From positions 1 through 31,521 of the forward strand of contig BQKZ01000547.1 of the NCBI GenBank assembly GCA_036244855.1: DNA of 31,521 nucleotides. The letters are read 5' to 3'. The first letter of the stretch is position 1. Each line of letters opens with the position of its first letter. Below the pieces are notes generated by a model, which made no database searches, had not been told where the DNA came from, and saw only the letters and a list, made by a program, of their open reading frames with translations. Below, in pieces: positions 28,524 to 31,521 of this stretch. This DNA comes from Temnopleurus reevesii. Taxonomy: Eukaryota > Echinodermata > Echinoidea > Temnopleuroida > Temnopleuridae. The position numbers and the translations under genes are program-made.

Positions 28524-29293
28524 CCCTAATCCCATTGGGGGGGGGGGCTTTTAAAGCCCCCCCCTCAACAATTTTCGCGATAAATCTGAAACGCGAGAAG
28601 CTCGCGCCATAATTTTTTCTGACTTTTATCTTTCAAGTCTCGCGCAACTTTTGACACCAAATTTGTGATGACCGGGTATGCGGTACCGACGCTACGCGCA
28701 TTTGAAAAATATTCGTCGAGCCAAATATGAGTCCAAAACGTGATTTTATGTACAAAGTCAATGCAAATTGTGTTTTTAGTCAATATTCATAAATCCTTGT
28801 CTATTTTGCATATTAATGCATGAACTGAATTTAAAATTCATTTTCTATGCCTCTAATAATGTCACCAACAAATCCCATCGAAAAAACAATAGAAATAATA
28901 AAGTCGAAAAACAAAGAAATACATAAGAAATTCACAAAAACAATAGAATACATAAGAAATTGATTTTGATTGCATTTTCTTTTCATGAAAATATGTCTGA
29001 AACATTACTATGAGTATCTAGACCAAAAATCAGCACATTTGGAGCCTCAGCAAGTGATTTATTGCTGTTTATTAGAATTCATGCATAATTATGCATAATT
29101 AAAGCCTAATTAGCATAATGAGTAGATTTTTGAAAAATTTGACTGTGCAATCTAAGAGTTAACATCCGGGCTATGTGCACGCCAAATTTCGGCGCGATCG
29201 CGCGGTCGACGGCGAAGATCAGAGGGGGGGGGCCAAAAAAGCCCCCCCCCCCCAATGAACTGAGATGACTGAAATATCCCAATGGGATTAGGG
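28524..29293. mobile_element. piggyBac-like non-autonomous element, 770 bp
   Basis: Perfect 16-bp terminal inverted repeats CCCTAATCCCATTGGG (28524-28539 and inverted at 29278-29293), directly flanked by TTAA on both sides (28520-28523, 29294-29297). TTAA duplication with CCC-starting termini is the piggyBac hallmark. Just inside each end lies a G(9+)-CTTTT-AAAGC-C(9+) or GGGG-CTTTTTTGG-CCCC block that can form a strong hairpin. No transposase; the centre is AT-rich with two CpG-rich patches (28575-28700 and 29165-29220). Confidence 0.8.
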
Positions 29294-30030
29294 TTAAGCA
29301 GTATTTTGTTAACAGCTGGTAATTATAAGCAACTCAGCCCTGACAGTTCAATTCAATGTTCTGAGTTTTTACCCTAATGGAGCTGTTCAGAGTAAGTTAG
29401 GCCTATTTCAACCAGATCTAAGGTATTTGCCAGGGGCGGTATTCGGGTAGGTGTCTTATCTCAAAATATTATCTTATCTTTAAATTGCTATTCTGGAAGC
29501 CCTCTTATCTCGGTGTCCTAACTTTTGTCTTATATCCCCTGCTCATCATAAAAATGCAGCGCGCAACGTATTACGCGCAAGAGAGATATTGAAGATAAAT
29601 TGGTATTCTGAAAAGTGTCTTATCTTTTGTCTTATGTTATCTAACGTATTGTTTCGCATAGAGATTTAGGACACCTCCTAGCTGTCTTATCTCCGCCATG
29701 GCGGCAATTTTTCTTGCATTAAACGTAATTTAGGAAATATATCATGTTTAGAAACAAATGTCTGATTATGAAATACCAATACAGACTTTCAAAAAGTTGT
29801 TTTTCTTTATTTTTTATGCATTTCGTTTACCTGCGACTTGATGAAACAGGATGAATTTGTTTCACATGTGCTCAAAACAAACACGTGATAATTAGGACAA
29901 TTAATTTGCTAGCGCTCAGTATGCGAGCTGATTCAGCGTATTGAAACTGTTTTGCACAGGGGCTTCAGCGACGCTTTTTATTGGTCAATGAGTTTCAGAT
30001 TGGTTATAAGATAGGCAGGTCCTAAGACTA

Positions 30031-30702
30031 GTATGATGGGGTCACACTAATTTGTATAGTTTTTCTAGAGCATTTTTAGATCGAGGTACTTAGCAAAATA
30101 TATCTTTTAAAATACAAAATTATTTTCTAAAATCTTGGCATGAAATGAAACTACATATTTTGTAGGCTTCAAATATTTCTAAAAATAAAATCAATTCACA
30201 AAAGAATCACGAAGATATCGCGATATTAAAATTCGATTGACGAAACGATCGCATCGCTCCACGCTGGAAAATGGCGAAATTTGTCAACAAACTGTGTAAA
30301 TATCAATTCGTAGAGCCCGTTTTGCACAAGATTTACCGTAAAACTTCTTCCATCTAAGATGGAAAATTTACACTAGTTTGACCACGAAATATCAATGAAT
30401 CGAATGGTATGACTGCTAACTTACAAATTGGATGATAATTGTTCGAAAATTGGAAGGATTCAGATCAGTGTCGCAAGACCAGTGTTTTTCTGCAAATGCA
30501 AGCAAATCTGCCGATCTTTTGGCACTATTTTCTTTGTTCTTTGTCCTTTTGCTAAGAAAATTTCCACATTAAGCAAATAAACAACCCTCTTCACGGTGGT
30601 GATGTCAGATTGGTAATATTTCATTTTTTGTAGAAATTCATAAGAATTATGATGTACAAATTAATAATAATATGATGGGCAAATTAATGTGACAGCACCA
30701 TA
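30031..30702. mobile_element. Non-autonomous DNA transposon, 672 bp, 8-bp target duplication
   Basis: Flanked by the exact 8-bp repeat TAAGACTA (30023-30030 and 30703-30710). Termini, read inward, are GTATGATGGGGTCACACTAATTTG and TATGGTGCTGTCACATTAATTTG (19 of 23 alike after an extra G on the left; each written here in full and under 25 bp, the shared core being GTCACA-TAATTTG). An 8-bp duplication fits the hAT or P superfamilies. No coding capacity. Confidence 0.65.
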
Positions 30703-30711
30703 TAAGACTAA

Positions 30712-30882
30712 AGGCCCGGGCACACCAAACACGGCGTGGCATGGTTATTACGCGATGTCTCCCCTGTGATTGGCCAATTGTTGAACATCCTCTGCGCGGA
30801 GGAGCGCGCTGGCCAATGGAAACTAAGATACTGCGTATAAACCGTGCCGTTATGCCGTGCCGTGTTTGGTGTGCTGGGGCCT
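30712..30882. mobile_element. PIF/Harbinger-type MITE, 171 bp
   Basis: 24-bp terminal inverted repeats differing at two positions: AGGCCCGGGCACACCAAACA + CGGC (left) and AGGCCCCAGCACACCAAACA + CGGC (right, inverted). Flanked by TAA (30709-30711 and 30883-30885); a 3-bp TWA duplication with GC-rich ends is the PIF/Harbinger signature. The left TAA overlaps the last 2 bp of the right TAAGACTA of the element before it, so this MITE arrived after that one. The high similarity of the two ends suggests it is young. Confidence 0.8.
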
Positions 30883-31000
30883 TAAGAGAGATAAGACAGA
30901 GAAAAGAGAGTTTTCAGAATACCGATTTAAGACTGTCTTAGCACTGTCTTATCTTATGAAGATAAGACAAAAGATAAGACACCGAGATAACGCGTATTAA

Positions 31001-31521
31001 AATCGCGCACCTACAGAAAAATGCGCACAAGTTGAAGCGCAGCGACTAATGCAAATACCGTACGAGGACCGGTTTCCGGCCAGGGGGGTGTAACCGGCCA
31101 CAAAACCTCATGCAGTTTGTCTATGGCGCGCACATGGCGCGCACTTAGGTTAAATGCGCGCTTAAATAAGCGTACGTACGCTTCAACACAATCCCTATGG
31201 AGGTTCAAATCACCAGGCAGGTGGCCGAATACACCCGCCCCATGTCGCTTGACGATCGCCGACTGCTGCGCGAATATATGGGCGCCATTCATTAAGTTAT
31301 GCACATCAATTTAAAGCCCAGAATTTCGGCTACATTATGATCTGAAAATAAACTTGAAATGGTAGATCTTGTGACTTATGGAAGAGCAAAACTGCTTAAG
31401 CAGCCGGACACTGGACCTCATACGGTATGATGGGAGGTCCCACGTCTGCGCACCTAAACTTTCAGCTTGAAAAAAGCATGAAGTCAATGAATATCCAATT
31501 CAATTTTAGTCTGATATTATC
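31001..31521. other. CpG-rich block with palindromes
   Basis: GC and CpG content rise sharply compared with the rest. It holds a 16-bp perfect palindrome AAGCGTACGTACGCTT (31168-31183), paired GGCGCGCACATGGCGCGCAC-type repeats (31123-31144) and inverted CCGGTTTCCGGCC/AACCGGCC motifs. Open frames at 31011-31304 (-) and 31117-31314 (+) overlap each other and resemble no protein I know. It could be further transposon sequence or a CpG-rich promoter for CEP152; neither can be decided here. Confidence 0.4.

Larger units (their letters stand above)
29434..31000. mobile_element. GTCTTATC-rich element, about 1.5 kb, host of nested insertions
   Basis: Left part (29434-29700) has repeated GGTATTCtG...GTCTTATCTC/T units; right part (30886-31000) has them inverted. 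The best match is TTATCTCGGTGTCCTAACTTTTGTCTTAT (left, 29505-29533, given in two pieces of under 20: TTATCTCGGTGTCCTAA, CTTTTGTCTTAT) against the inverse of ATAAGACAAAAGATAAGACACCGAGATAA. Ends are not sharply defined and no target duplication was found, so the family is unknown. It is split by the elements at 30031 and 30712. Confidence 0.5.

Noticed and set aside
28524..28539. CCCTAA-like telomeric repeat
   Set aside because: A single unit, explained as the piggyBac-like terminal repeat.
31011..31314. Overlapping open frames of 97 (-) and 65 (+) codons
   Set aside because: They overlap on opposite strands in CpG-rich, palindrome-rich DNA and match no family that I recognise.
28249..31457. 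TTAGGTGCGCA and its inverted copy as ends of one 3.2-kb transposon
   Set aside because: Only 11 bp match, no target duplication was found, and the intervening sequence is already explained by several separate elements.
1..31521. CRISPR arrays, operons, phage or plasmid features
   Set aside because: The DNA is intron-containing animal sequence; the regularly spaced repeats seen are minisatellites and transposon ends, not spacer arrays.

Overview
The window is animal (metazoan) nuclear DNA, not microbial. It is AT-rich, its coding sequence is broken into short exons with GT-AG introns, and it is full of short non-autonomous transposons. A tRNA-headed SINE with a tail of the type I associate with sea urchin genomes, together with the protein similarity, suggests an echinoderm, most likely an echinoid. 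The species assignment is inference.

One gene dominates: the orthologue of CEP152 (Drosophila asterless), the centriolar scaffold that recruits PLK4. It lies on the minus strand. I could follow it through 23 coding exons from an ATG at 26395 to a TAA at 2588, with splice phases agreeing at every junction. The predicted protein is 1745 aa (1740 aa with an alternative donor in exon 7), close to the roughly 1,700 aa of the vertebrate protein. Its order is an acidic N-terminus (PLK4 docking), a His/Asp-rich disordered stretch (exon 4), a long coiled coil (exons 5-20), the CEP63-binding-type helix (exons 21-22) and a disordered tail ending in a conserved DSG motif (exon 23). The first coding exon carries 75 nt of 5' UTR with two short upstream ORFs. 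Its 5' end looks like a splice acceptor, so the promoter lies further upstream and was not identified.

The introns record repeated local duplication of exons. Intron 3 holds two decayed copies of exon 3. Intron 11 holds a 147-bp tandem array (49 codons, seven heptads) that grew out of exon 11 and copies its splice donor. Intron 16 begins with a tandem copy of the exon 17 acceptor region.

Mobile DNA by region: positions 1-2587 carry a foldback repeat and a pogo-like MITE. The introns carry a SINE, two hAT-like MITEs with 5-bp duplications, palindromic MITEs, LINE tails, a large CT microsatellite and two more foldback repeats. Upstream of the coding start (26471-31521) lie a fourth foldback repeat, a LINE reverse-transcriptase fragment, a 770-bp piggyBac-like element with TTAA duplications, and a nested stack in which a PIF/Harbinger-type MITE sits at the target-site duplication of an 8-bp-TSD element inside a GTCTTATC-rich element. 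I saw no second gene, tRNA gene, rRNA gene or CRISPR array. All family names come from motif recognition without any database search.
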